Shown: positions 1-10,620 of the stretch, piece by piece
Numbering within the stretch: the first letter of the stretch is position 1
Layout of the letters: every line of letters begins with the position of its first letter
From: Sympetrum striolatum
Taxonomy: Eukaryota; Arthropoda; Insecta; Odonata; Libellulidae
Direction: 5' to 3'
Length of the DNA stretch: 64,000 bases
Assembly (NCBI GenBank): GCA_947579665.1
Contig: OX388352.1
Coordinates: 72,082,113-72,146,112, forward strand
Notes under the pieces: model-generated
Told to the model about the DNA's origin: nothing
What the model saw: only the letters and a program-made list of their open reading frames with translations
The model's database searches: none
Position numbers and translations under genes: made by a program

Positions 1-2695
1 AACATCCTTAGCCTTTTTGCATTCTTCGCCTCTCCGCGTTTATGTTGTAGTTGGTATTTATGGTGCGAGAATTTTCAGAATTGTTATTCGGGCATAGACG
101 CTAGAGAATCATGGCTTCAGGAGTAAATGTTTCTCAAGCATACTTCACTCTATCCTTTGCTTTGCTGAAACACGGTGTTTACTTGAGTATAGGTTGTACC
201 CCATAATTTATTGCTACCCGACTACCTTTTACACACTTAATCAAATCTTACGATGAAAATTGACAGAAAAAATAGAACTCTAGATTTGGCACTATCTTTA
301 GAACTATAGGTGCTAAATAGAGTGCTATCTACATAAACCTATATTGCCAGATTATTGTACTTTCTCAATAGTAATTACAAATTATATAGCTAACTGCAAC
401 CATTATCATGTTATAAATAATGTACATCACTATAGATTTATCGATTTTTAATACAACTAAAAAATCAAAGAAATAAATTACTTCGACTTAGAAGGGTGTA
501 GTAGTTAATTTAACATCTCAAATAACATCTTATTGAAATTACTGCCAGATACCTCTTGCATGTGTTGATTGGATCTGGGAATTTTACATTGAAATTTAGC
601 ATTCAGAGGTTGACCTATATGCGAGTCAATCGGTTATCTTTCACTCAGCCGTAAGGGTTGCAGTTGTTAATTTTCGATATCACGGCAGATAGTAAAATAT
701 CATAATTAATACTTTCGTCGGCCTTATATCGCATGAGTTTGATGGTGTAGTACAAAATTTAAAATTAAAGTGACAAAAAAACCCTACCGACCAACCCAAC
801 CTATCCCAACGCCGGCAGATATGTCACAGGCATATTTCTAATAAAATATGAAAGCCCATATATTTCACGCTAAAGTAGTAATTCCCACGTGGTTCGCTTA
901 GACTATCAAATCGCGCTACATTAAAATCATTCTTCTGTTAGATTAATTTAAAACTTTTATAATCAAAGTTTGCTGCAGAAAGGCAATTTTTCCGTGGCAG
1001 TTTGTTAATTGTTGCAAGAGAGGATAATTGTTGAATGTTTTCCAAAATTAGGAGTAAAGCGGAAAGTTTAAATACCTAACCAAAGTTGCAACATGTTCAT
1101 GCAATACAACTAATTGATGTAGGGTGAGATACAACATCATACAATGTGTTTTAAGCTATGAGCACACAGTGCCTGTTTTAACACAAGTGATAAAATTATC
1201 CAATGCAGTATCGCGTAATACAATATTAAACGATTCCATGCTATGATTGTAAATCGTAATGCCGTTATAAAATCTTGTATTGAGAAAATAAATGAAGTCG
1301 TAGAATATGAATTTTGAGCTCTTAACAATCGCATATTTACACTGAACGTTTGCATATTTTATGGTATTCAACATGAACAAATTTACCAAATTGCATATTC
1401 TATTTTAAATATATTTTCTACAGTTCGTCACGTGTAAAAAGCCTCGTATATTTCGCTAATATATTTATAAATAATAATAGTAGTATCATTTGTATTATCC
1501 ACTCTTGATCCGATTGAATAATAACACATTTCTAAGAACCCGGCGTACATATATCGTTAAATAACAAGTTAATGGAACTCTGGGCGGCATTGCGGGACTA
1601 CAAGCGTACGTGCCGCGGCACACCGGTTGGCAGTCTCCCTTTTAGAATACAACTTCATCTGGCGCCTGCCTTCCAAGAACAGATTGCATGGCCTTGGCGA
1701 GAAAAAAACGATAGGAAATTCACGCCATTCAATCCACGGACGTTAAACGTTGAATCCCTTCGAAAACTGTTCACGTCTGCAGTGTTTTTCAAACGGAAAT
1801 CGTTGGATCGAATGGGAGACGTTGGATGGACGCACGGTAATCTCATTATGTTGCGGATCGTGTGTGGTTGCGTTGTAAGTGACACGACAAATTTCGTCCT
1901 CCTCGCCGTCTTCTTCGTTGTGTGTCACATGATTTATACAGCTGACGGCGGTAAACAATATACGCCTCTGACCACATATTTCCATAGAAAGTTTTCGGGC
2001 GAAAGCCTATTCATACGGTCGATATAGTGTGCACACTTGGCATGTCTGAATTTAACCAAATATAAACCTTCCACGGTCGAGATCAAAAGTTGGATGAATT
2101 GAATTCCGATGACTTTTCCGTGGGAGAGATCTAATGACTAAAACTCGTCGAACTGGTAATCCTGTTTTATGCCCTCCATTTCCTAAATCGGATTTAATGA
2201 AAAATTTGATGAAATATGTGAAAAATCATAAATATCTTAGGATATATGCCGCTAAAATATTGGCTCAGGAAAAGAAGGAAATTTAAATTTTTACTAATAA
2301 CCCCAATCACGAGAATTAATTCCCAATTGATTACCATCCACATTCAAACGACTGAAACAATTACGCCTTCCGAAGCACATTCCAAACAGGTAATTTCCGC
2401 TGTGCGATCTTTATTTACACGTTATATCGAGGATCCACTCCCGATATTACCTTAAAACACGCATACAAATATCATCAAAAAATTATAAAACTTCGCAAAT
2501 GAAATTATTTTAGCGTCTACTGTCATTAATAAAAAGAAAAAATGGAAGAAATGTAAAAAATATTTAACAATAATTTCAAAAATTTATAAAAAAATACAAA
2601 ATGGATCTAAAAAATACAAAAAGATAAAAAAGGGCCTTATATTCTTCTCATCTTTCTACTCTACTACTTACACTCGGCCACCACGGCCGGTAAGT
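1..2695. other. No recognisable gene (unassigned AT-rich DNA)
   Basis: Mostly AT-rich with many stops in all frames. A more balanced-composition patch at about 1560-2030 is open for 151 codons on the + strand and also open in other frames. It contains a GTAAGT donor-like site near 1875, but the translation has no motif I recognise. It may be an untranslated or promoter exon, or chance. The patch at about 2460-2640 is very A-rich. I can support no gene here. Confidence 0.5.
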
Positions 2696-2842
2696 ATATC
2701 GAAATAGCAATGCAAATTCCACGAAAACCTTTTAATTGCACGACCAGTTTCGAGCTGCTTAACCGCTCATGTGCCTCGTAAGCTCGAAACCGTTCGTGCA
2801 ATTAAAAAGTTTGTGTGGGATTTGCATTGTAATTTCAATATG
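2696..2842. repeat. Fold-back (long inverted-repeat) element, copy 1
   Basis: Two arms of about 61 bp (2696-2756 and 2782-2842) are reverse complements with roughly nine mismatches around a 25-bp loop, so a single strand could fold into one long hairpin. The arm contains ATTGCACGACCAGTTTCGAG. The same core, ATTGTACGACCGGTTTCAC, is found in the nearly perfect hairpin at 9191-9339, so both belong to one fold-back or MITE family. There is no coding capacity. Confidence 0.8.
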
Positions 2843-3731
2843 ATCCCAATTACGGAATTCAACCACATCAAGGCTACTTCAATTGAATTTATTTCTGATA
2901 CTTTGGAGCGCTACATATAGGATTTGAACCTAATATCATCGAATCGTGTTTTGTAAACGATTAGTTTTAGCAATCAATGTATAATTTTCAGGCAAATTGA
3001 TGTAATTTAAATTTAAAATTTCAGAAACAGAAGAATTCCATCGGAGGAAATGTTTGACAACCGCTTCCTTCAAAATGCATTTGGTGGAATAAGAAAACTA
3101 CAAACAGTTTTTGGCTATAAATGGTGAGTACCGACATCGTCTTTAACTACGATAAAACAAGTTTCAACTGACTAGAATAAACTGAGAGTTATGTCAATAG
3201 TTTCGGATCAATCCTGCTAATGTATCTGAAGATGTGTTTGGAAGTGTTTAGAGACCTCTCTACAGTATTTGTATCTACTCATAACCAGTATCAAAAACTT
3301 TGAACTAATTTCGAAATATAAATTCTCCTAATATATTATACATGAGTAACATAACTCTACGCGAAATAGATGACCTCTAGAGCGGGCATACCCATTCCTT
3401 GTCATCCATGTGATTTTAATGCCGAAATACCAGTCGTTTAAGGTACCACACTTTTGTGGCAAATTGCAACATAAATACTGGCAAAATAATCATAAATAGC
3501 TATTATTTCAGTTGCATATTATTATAAAAAATATTTTGTTTTTGAGTTGATTGTTTTTTTCGGAATTGAAAACCACATTCCTTCGTTTTAGCTTCTTATT
3601 AGGATACATGGAATTTTTTTATGATGAATAATGTGTCAGCTTGCAATACTATTCTTATAAAATTATCGTGGATTATATATTACCTAGTTTAGGGACAGCG
3701 AGCTCACTCCTGCTCTCTTGGCTGTGATGAG
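2843..3731. other. No recognisable feature
   Basis: AT-rich sequence without an open frame of note, RNA gene or repeat that I can identify. Confidence 0.5.
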
Positions 3732-4131
3732 CAATTACATTTCTAAGCTCCTGAAAGAATGATTCAGGAAGGAGTTGGCAGTTTTAATGTTAAAACAATG
3801 AGAAGGATGCTCATGGGATACTTCCAAAGAAAGTAAAGATAACCGTAATTAAATAAAACTAAGCTCGAACAGACAGCGCTAAATTATCTGATTGGAAGCC
3901 ATCTGTTTTAAAAAACAACAGTTATATACATTAATACTCAAATAAGAAAATGCGATAATTATGTTGTTGAACAATTACATACCTAAGCACCTGAAAGAAT
4001 TATTCAGGAAGAAGTTGGCAGACTTCATGTCGAAACAATGAGAAGGATACACTTGCGATGCCTCCGAAGAAAATTAAGATAACCGTAATTTAAAAAATGA
4101 AGCTCAAACAGGCAGCGCAACATTATCTGAT
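3732..4131. repeat. Tandem duplication, about 160-bp units offset by exactly 240 bp
   Basis: 3732-3892 and 3972-4131 are diverged direct copies, about 80-85% identical by eye. Shared blocks include CAATTACAT, TGAAAGAAT, ATTCAGGAA and AAACAATGAGAAGGAT, then GATAACCGTAATT and ATTATCTGATT. They keep a 240-bp offset with almost no net indels. The 80 bp between them is not obviously repeated. No coding capacity was recognised in either copy. Confidence 0.8.
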
Positions 4132-5239
4132 TCTTACAAACTTGTGCTTTTTGGAGACACATCCAATACCATCGACAATAGTGGTGTATTGATTCTGACT
4201 GTGAATTAGAAAAGAGCAGACGAAGAACGAGATACTTGATGCTAAAAATTTTACTAAGGTAACTTAAATCATACGTGAACGAAATATGCAAAGAAATATA
4301 TTGTTAACGCTTTCGCAAAATAGGATTTGAATTGATACGTGGAGTTGAAGGAGTGAAGGATTCAGTCGGTGCCGTCCTTAAATGATGTTGGGAGTGGGAG
4401 TGCAGTATATGTAAATCAATGTGAATACACAAATAAGTAGAACTGTTTTTCCGTAACTTGAAAATATTGATTATCTTAACTGGAGAAGTGTACATTGAAT
4501 TTTAATAGAAAAATTTAGGAGTATGAGCTCATTTCACTCATTTATCGATGGAGGGAACACAAGGATTGTTTTTGTCTTCCAGAACGAATCTCCTTTATAA
4601 ACATTAATACATGATTTATCGCCCAGTTAAAAGAAACAATTTTGGACTTAAATTCTATTGGAGTACTCGAGTTTCTTTTCTCCTTTCCTTTGAATGGCAT
4701 CTGTTTCCTGTTATTCTAATGAAATTTTAGCAGCGTGTATGCAGCTTCGTAGCTTATAACTGACACGTCAGTTGAAATAATCCTTTCATTTGTGGATCTC
4801 CAGAAAGTGTGATCATAGTGAACTGTGTATGAATTTCGTGTTTGCACTATTTCTACTCGAGTTTGATAAAATAAGTTAATTCGAGCACATCACCGCTACA
4901 AAAGCAAAGTATATCGTTTTAAATTTTATTAATTTGATTAATTTTTAGATTTGCAAAATATATCCCCCTGCCACAAGCCGTAAGGTGGCTAGCAAGATAT
5001 TTGCGTAGTTGTAGATGAAAGGATTTTATATGTGTCTTATATGGAGAATTTTTTAAATTATACACCCCACTAATGCAATTTGTTATTTTCCTGTGTATAT
5101 TTGTTTCTGAAGTAGAACATATTCACCGTTAAGACTAGTAAGTTTATAAAAAATCAGTTTGTTTAATTCCGAGATTTTCCCGGAAAATACAGTGGATTCT
5201 GGAGAAATTTCCGGATTAATTTTACGTACGGGAAAACAG
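4132..5239. other. No recognisable gene
   Basis: AT-rich. A short stretch near 4970-4990 (CCACAAGCCGTAAGGTGGCT) resembles a motif I associate with dispersed repeats in arthropods, but it has no second copy here that I can see. The left limit of the Polinton remnant may lie somewhere in this stretch. No terminal inverted repeat could be placed. Confidence 0.4.
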
Positions 5240-5520
5240 GATCCCGCTTGACATTCCCTTCTTCCGCAACACCCCCATAATGTAATACAGTTACTAAATA
5301 GCTAGTTTAATGATAATTATCCCCTGAAGAAGTTACTAACTTGCCGTTAAAATAAATGTGACACTGACTGAACATTGAATGTAAAATATTGTTTACTACA
5401 CCGGGTTGGCTTTCGAAATCAGTTCCCCTATAACTAGTAGTTCGTTTAAGAGCATCTTCAAACGAATAATAAGTTTCTATGGATAGAATGAGATATAATC
5501 TGGGTATGATCTTTACAACT
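5240..5520 (-). pseudogene. Polinton minor-capsid-like protein, fragment
   Basis: Conceptual minus-strand translation shows a segment around 5310-5402 reading VVNNILHSMFSQ, followed by a beta-strand-like stretch and SSGDNY. This is the signature of the Polinton/adintovirus minor capsid (penton-like) protein, the family often annotated 'F54H12.2-like'. A TAA stop interrupts the frame at about 5308, after which similarity continues for about 15 codons (TSYLVTVLHYGG). The upstream part (about 5402-5520) is open but less recognisable. Too short and broken to be functional. The assignment rests on remembered family motifs. Confidence 0.6.
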
Positions 5521-5581
5521 ACATAATCTTCACTAAAAAGGCTATTTAAATATCATGTTTAGCTTCATGAAAATTATCTGA

Positions 5582-5690
5582 TCAAATGTTACTTAATAAA
5601 TCTACAATGTCATCGTAATATTTAACTGGGATGAGATACTCGGCATCCTTGCTTATTATATGAATCCTAGCTACCCTATCTTCCACCAAC
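5582..5690 (-). pseudogene. Possible second virion-type protein fragment of the Polinton
   Basis: A short minus-strand open stretch ends at TGA (5582-5584) with YLIPVKYYDDIVDLLSNI. This resembles the 'GYY..v.DLi..iN' segment of a small structural protein that sits near the minor capsid gene in Polintons. It follows directly on the degraded chromodomain-like end of the integrase, and the join is unclear. It could instead be read-through of the integrase tail. Confidence 0.3.
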
Positions 5691-7640
5691 TTAAAATCTT
5701 ACAAAATATTCCTGATTTTTCCCTTTACCCCTACGCTGTATAATCTACTGTATTTGAAATTCAGTATCATCTGATACGCGACACTTCACTAATTCATAAT
5801 CATTGAAATTTCCCTCAATTCCCCATTCAAATCCTCCAACTGATACGTCCGTAGAGTATTTTCGAGTGAAATCGATTTAACTTTAAATATTTCAGGGGAA
5901 TAATTGGGGGTAGGGGGGAACGGGGCTAGTTGATACAGTTTTAGGTTTTTCATTTTTTATAATTTTTAAAAACAATCTACTTCACCAATCTTATGACTAA
6001 ATATAAGATTGAAGCATCCTTAATATATAAATGTTTATTTTCTGGGCTATAATTTAACAATCTACTTCACAATCGTCTTTTTTCAATGATATCCACAATG
6101 TAACAACCTACCCCCACCTGGACAAGTTGATACAACAATAAATTAGTTGGTAAAAACAAACTAAAACACAAAATTTAGGAATAAAACGAGTTATATTTAA
6201 TTGGTTCAAACTTAAGATAAATAAAAATTTTGAAATTAAAGAAAAATTCGATATAAAAAAAATAAATTTTACTTGAAAAATAGTAAAATTTCCAAATCAA
6301 AACCAAATGTTTTTTTTGTATGTACGGACCATGACTGAGCTATAAAGTAATAAAACGCAAAGTGTTACAAATACTACGTATAAGATACATTGTCTCAACC
6401 GGCCCCTTTCGTTCTGTATCAACTTGCCCCTAACAATTAAATCAATTTTTAGGTTTAACAGAAGGTCCAATAGCGCAAATTAATTTTAAAGTGCAAAGTG
6501 TTTGAACATAACAAACAAATCGTCTTGCCTTGAATCCCAAAGCAGTTGTTACAAGACATATTCAAATGGCGATGAAAAATATTACTTTTCACATTAAAAA
6601 ACGCTGAAGTGAACATAGCGACGTTCCTCGGAGCAGCACGGCATTCTAACTACACGGGCGCATTCCATAGGGTCCTAGGAAGGCCTCTGCACATATTCAG
6701 AGCTGCTGCGACCGGAGAGTATTTAAAAAATTACAGTGTATCAACTTGCCCCTGCATCAACTAGCCCCGCTCTCCCCTATATCCTTATACAAAAGGTAAT
6801 CTCTCCTTAGTTATTCGAACTAAGTCTCCCACGGAGAATTTCGCCTTTTGTTCCACAGTTGGAATGTATAATCTTTGTGCTACTCTGAAAGCATTAGCAT
6901 AATTTACTTTCGAGGGTGCTATTCTAATTCTGGAGTGAATACTGTCATTGTACAATGAAACAAGCCTTGAGAGTACATTTATATAGCAAAAATGTATACC
7001 TTTTAGAATTTAGTTATTATTATTTAGCTATTAATTCGTTCCACTACTGCTGATTTGACATCTGGATTCCTTGTTGTATAATACCTAGCGTCACTTTTCC
7101 TCTGCAATTGTTTAAATTTAACATTAATTAATTCGGTCCTCGTGTCTGACTCTATTTTCAATGGTTTTCTTCCACTGCTTTCAAAAATACTTTTATTGCA
7201 TTTATGACTTCATCAGCATTTTTATTTTTCAATGCAACTGCTCACGCATATTTGGAAAATAAATCTATCGCCGTTAAAGTATATTGGTATCCGGGGTTAG
7301 GTTTTCTTAAGTTCCTCATATCATTCAGATCGCTTTGCCAAGTTTCATCAATGTAGGAGGTATCATAGGGATTTCGTTTGAACTTTCTACGCTCTGGTTT
7401 ATGTAAAGTATATGTATCCTGCTTCTCTAACCAATGTTGTACATATTTTTTGGTACTCGTTTATCAATTGCTCGCCATAGTTTATCAATGGTGGAAAAGC
7501 TATCTGCCATTACGGGATTATAATAAATGGATTTTAATAAGAAATCCAACTTGACTGACTTTTTCTTCTTTTCCATTTTTAACTTTTTTTTAAGGATTTT
7601 GGACTCCAAGGTACCTTTAGTTTGTGGATTCTTACGCTTC
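5690..7640 (-). pseudogene. Polinton integrase (rve family) with chromodomain-like tail, interrupted
   Basis: Family role: DDE/rve integrase that inserts Polinton DNA. N-terminal part at 7427-7640 (FLLKSIYYNP, then ID-KLWRAI). A frameshift near 7455 separates it from VQHWLEKQDTYTLHKPERR. The catalytic core follows: first Asp at TAIDLFSKY (about 7270), an internal TGA at about 7233, a second frameshift near 7190, second Asp at ESDTRTE, and the catalytic Glu at VKSAVVERIN (about 7040). The C-terminal domain (KFSVGDLVRI, about 6820) runs into an in-frame TAA and then into the 865-bp element at 5913-6777. On the far side the frame resumes with a segment reading SPEIFKVKSISLENTLRTY, then degraded RRGKGKNQEYFV, typical of a chromodomain. 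At least two frameshifts, several stops and one insertion: inactive. Confidence 0.8.
5911..6779. mobile_element. Non-autonomous TIR element (865 bp) with TA target duplication
   Basis: The ends 5913-5938 and 6777-6752 are inverted repeats matching at 23 of 26 positions (both contain CGGGGCTAGTTGAT). TA dinucleotides at 5911-5912 and 6778-6779 flank it. Removing the element with one TA leaves the interrupted integrase reading frame continuous, which is strong evidence for a precise TA insertion, as in Tc1/mariner-type or other TA-specific transposons. The motif AAGTTGATAC (or its complement GTATCAACTTG) recurs just inside the ends and at about 6124 and 6417. No transposase frame is present, so it depends on another element. 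Confidence 0.85.
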
Positions 7641-8060
7641 TTCGTAGAGGTTGACTTTTTCCGCAATCCGACTTCTCGGATCCCCGTTTTCTTTTGGCGC
7701 CTTTTGATGGCAGGGGTTCTACTGATCTTGTTAACTCCAATTTTTTTGTTGTCTTTTGATGTGGAAGGCTGAAGTTCTACTGATCTAGTTAACTCTTCCG
7801 CTTTTTCTACGCTTTTCAGCATCCCCTCCCATTTATACTCTATTCCTATATTATCTTCGTGTTATTTCTGAGATATCACTAAAATTCAATAACTCACTTA
7901 AATTCAATGATTTAGGAATTACCTCCTCCTCTCGCACAATTAGAATTTGAATTGGCTTAGTAATCGTGTTGACTCTCCCTAAATATTTATCTAGAATATG
8001 TCTGTAATGGTACCACTTGCTAAAATCGTTCAAATCTTTTCTATTCATAATCCTCTTCAA
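7600..8060 (-). pseudogene. Polinton basic/hypothetical protein, frameshifted
   Basis: Two minus-strand frames appear to be one gene. 8060 down to 7851 begins MKRIMNRKDLNDFSKWYHY and includes RHILDKYLGR. Just past the TAA at 7851 the adjoining frame continues with YKWEGMLKSVEKAEELTRSV and a very Lys/Arg-rich tail (KKRKNP, KKKLKMEKKKK), so one frameshift near 7845 is likely. In Polintons a gene of this kind follows the GGFL-motif protein; its role is unknown and it may be a virion core or DNA-binding protein. The basic tail runs without a stop into the start of the integrase, suggesting a lost stop codon. Confidence 0.5.
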
Positions 8061-8068
8061 TTCACTAT

Positions 8069-8427
8069 CTAATTCCGATATTTGACTATTAACTCCTGCA
8101 TAATGGAAATCCTTGGGTTTGACTTACAAATATTTCTGAAGACTAATTTTAATAAAGCACCAAATAAACCACTTAACAATGAACCTGTAAGTACAGGAAG
8201 GAATCCGCCTTTTCGAATCAATACATTTTGTTTAAACTTCAAAGAGTTATTCTTCCTACTCAGAAACCTCAACACGTTTTTATATCTTTCAAGTTTTTTC
8301 TTTACACTCGGAGAAATTTTATGAGTACATTTTAACACACTCAAGCAGCACTCACACGTTTCAAGAAAGTCATTACCGCCTTCTTTTATAATAGCCTCTC
8401 TTAGCTTTGGTGAAGCATCATGCTATA
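8069..8427 (-). pseudogene. Polinton small GGFL-motif (pX-like) protein
   Basis: Open on the minus strand from just after a TAG near 8428 to the stop at 8069. The recognisable start is ASPKLREAIIKEGG and CECCLSVLKC, upstream of the first internal Met at 8344. The middle is basic (VKKKLERYKNVLRFLSRK), followed by the family signature RKGGFLPVLTGSLLSGLFG, a hydrophobic Gly-rich segment compared with adenovirus pX/membrane-active peptides. The frame lacks an obvious Met at the expected start, where the upstream TAG sits. It lies between the ATPase and the basic-protein gene, as in other Polintons. Confidence 0.65.
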
Positions 8428-8486
8428 CCCTCAATAAATACATGTTTTTTAACCAAGAAAATCCATTTTTTACAACACCTTCCAAC

Positions 8487-9092
8487 TTAAGGTGCACACA
8501 CTTCCGTAACTTCACCAGGGAAAATTTTAGTTCGAAACCGAAAGGAATCGTTAGTTTCTTGCGACAGATCAAAAATCAAATATGTATAGGGCTTAGATGT
8601 AATCTCCTTGTATACTCTAAATAAATCCTTTGGGATCTGAGGATATACTTGTCTAGCCAAATAACTAAACTGCGATTGATCACGCGGATTACGAAAAACT
8701 ACGATGGACTTCGAATTCAAGGAAATGTTATGTGATTGAGGATTCTGATAAAAAACGTTTTTTGTGATTAGTATAACTGATATATTGAAATTATTGGAAT
8801 CGTTAGTAAATAATAGACAAACTTCCTTACTGTAAACTTCTTGCATTAAATTATCTATAATATAAAGAATCGGGACCCTGTTAGGATTAACAAATGATGG
8901 GATTTCGTTTTGTATTTCTAACCCTTCTAAATTTGGCTCACTCCCATTACTGCAGACCCAAATAACGCATTGAATTCCACCATCAACTAAATGTTTCAAG
9001 TTCGCTAAAAATCTTATCACGAATGTCCTTTTACCACTACAAGAAGATCCAGCAACGAGGTAGGTAAAGGGATGTTTCCATAACACAGTCAT
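8487..9092 (-). CDS. Polinton packaging ATPase (A32/FtsK-HerA type), probably inactive
   Basis: A 201-codon open frame starting MTVLWKHPFTYLVAGSS. In the family this enzyme powers DNA packaging into the capsid. The Walker A region reads GSSCSGKRT, with Arg where the P-loop needs Ser or Thr directly after GK. The Walker B region reads ILYIIDNLM, with Asn where the family has a second Asp. Downstream family landmarks are clear: LFTNDSNNFNISVILITKN, LNSKSIVVFRNPRDQSQF, LARQVYPQIP and KPYTYLIFDLSQ. Length is close to the usual 200-230 residues. This is the only gene of the Polinton remnant without a stop or frameshift, but the two active-site changes suggest it no longer works. Confidence 0.8.
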   Translation of the reverse strand: MTVLWKHPFTYLVAGSSCSGKRTFVIRFLANLKHLVDGGIQCVIWVCSNGSEPNLEGLEIQNEIPSFVNPNRVPILYIIDNLMQEVYSKEVCLLFTNDSNNFNISVILITKNVFYQNPQSHNISLNSKSIVVFRNPRDQSQFSYLARQVYPQIPKDLFRVYKEITSKPYTYLIFDLSQETNDSFRFRTKIFPGEVTEVCAP

Positions 9093-9190
9093 CTATGATT
9101 CTACAACTTCTATAAAACTGAACTGAAAATTATAGTATTAACATTTCATGAAATCGATGGTTGAAGGCGTCACTTGGTGGAAAGATATTA

Positions 9191-9339
9191 TTAAAATGAA
9201 ATACTTAGTAATATCCACAGAAAATTTATTGTACGACCGGTTTCACAAGTTAACTCGTGAAAGTTACCGATGCAAGTTAACTTGTGAAACCGGTCGTACA
9301 ATAAATTTTCTGTGGATAGTACTAAGTATTTGATTTTAA
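9191..9339. repeat. Nearly perfect fold-back (hairpin) element, copy 2
   Basis: Arms 9191-9255 and 9275-9339 (65 bp each) are reverse complements with two mismatches, around a 19-nt loop. Both arms carry TTATTGTACGACCGGTTTCA. The outer ends are TTAA. It sits at the 3' end of the polymerase B pseudogene, where both polymerase similarity and the frame run into it, so it inserted after the Polinton. Its near identity, compared with about nine mismatches in the related hairpin at 2696-2842, suggests a more recent insertion. Confidence 0.9.
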
Positions 9340-10620
9340 TTAACATTCCATCTTCGAAGGCTGCATCCCATTTTCGTTTAGAATTTTCGATATTAAAATG
9401 ACCCCAAGCAAGGGTGTTTACCCCGTAGTCGCATGTGTAGCGTTTATCATCATCGGGGTTCAACGTCATTTTATTCATTTCCACCGTGTATAATTGGTGT
9501 TTCCCATATTTAATGATACACATCTTTTGGAAATGAGTGGAAAAATTACGCAGGAAATTATCATAATCTTCAAAGCATGGAGAGTTACTAATAACAGCCT
9601 TTGCGATACCTTTTGCTCTCCTCCTTTCCGCTTTCCCCTGTACACGGTAGGAATAGAGTTTGCATCTTAAACCGATAACATGTGTCATTATTTGCCCGTC
9701 ACATTCATCTTTGAATTTACCATGACCCTTTTCTTTTGAATAGAGTAACATGGGTGAACTTGGGGGTAATTTGAAGTGTTAATATCGTCAAGATTTTCAA
9801 CCGACTCATTGAAGATGTCGTCAGTCTTTACTTCTATTATAAAAGAGCCTGTGTCCGTATACAGAAGAGACATGTGATCTCCATATATAGGTTTTAGTTT
9901 CTCATAGAAGAAATTATACATTATGGTTTTGCTTATATCCAGCACTGCCATCCCGACAAAAATAGATAAATATTCTTTTAACATTGCATCGAAAGGAAGT
10001 CCTGGTGCAGTAAAGTACCATGCCAGATCAAGCTTGTAGGTCTGCATGCATTCATCTCTGAAATTTTCGAATTCATCAGTCAACAAAAGAACGTCTGTCT
10101 TTAATTAAAGATTTGAATAATCACTTAAAGTTTGAAATTGAAATTCACTCCATACACAACTAGCAAAATCGTAGTCCTGATTGGAAATTGTTTCCAGAGT
10201 TAGGTAACTGTTAAATTTCTTCCTTGGTGGTAAACATTTTTCATCAAGCTTAGACCAGTTGTTAACATATTCATAGTGAAAAACACCCTTTCTTTTTGGC
10301 AAATGCAATTTATCTGCAAGAACCTGGGCCGAATGGGAAAACTTTTGTTCGGGTTGATTATCAACCAAACTGTCCCAGAATTGGGACACTGCGCGGGGCT
10401 GTCCCAAAGTTGGGACACTGCGCGGGGCTGCCCACTGTCCCAGAGTTGGGACACTGTCCAGGGTTATGAGCTGTCCCAATTTCCCTTTTCTACCGTACTT
10501 ATGTCCTCCAAGAAATCATGTGGTAATGCCGTCATTTGGAAAGGAACCTTATTTTTACTCTCTAATAGGCAATGAAACTCCTCTCTATTATGGTTATACG
10601 TCATGAAATATATGAATGAC
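9340..10620 (-). pseudogene. Polinton protein-primed DNA polymerase B, C-terminal part with deletion
   Basis: Family role: replicates the Polinton genome. Minus-strand landmarks in order: LPKRKGVFHYEYVNNW and LTLETISNQDYDFASCVW, then TLSDYSNL ending at a TAA (10102-10104) in the same frame as the continuation [19 protein letters not shown], so this is a single nonsense change. [14 protein letters not shown] is followed at once by [15 protein letters not shown], so the segment normally between them (polymerase motif A and the region around it, roughly 200 residues) is missing. Motif C reads YTDTGS where YxDTDS is expected (second Asp to Gly). A frameshift near 9740 leads to [14 protein letters not shown] and then NTLAWGHF. 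The region upstream of 10480 is only weakly recognisable. Confidence 0.85.
10370..10480. repeat. Short tandem repeat of palindromic units
   Basis: Three to four units of about 29-36 bp, each containing a near-palindrome such as GTCCCAAAGTTGGGAC followed by ACTGCGCGGGG. GC content is far above the surroundings. It lies within the polymerase B pseudogene, where the minus frame stays open through it by chance. It interrupts the polymerase similarity, so it is an insertion or local expansion. Confidence 0.85.

Noticed and set aside
1572..2027. 151-codon frame as a gene
   Set aside because: No motif, overlapping open frames on the other strand, no splice structure. Kept only as part of an unassigned region.
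9148..9333. + strand 61-codon frame
   Set aside because: It is translated hairpin sequence of a fold-back element.
10276..10575. + strand 99-codon frame
   Set aside because: It runs antisense through polymerase B and the palindromic repeat array.
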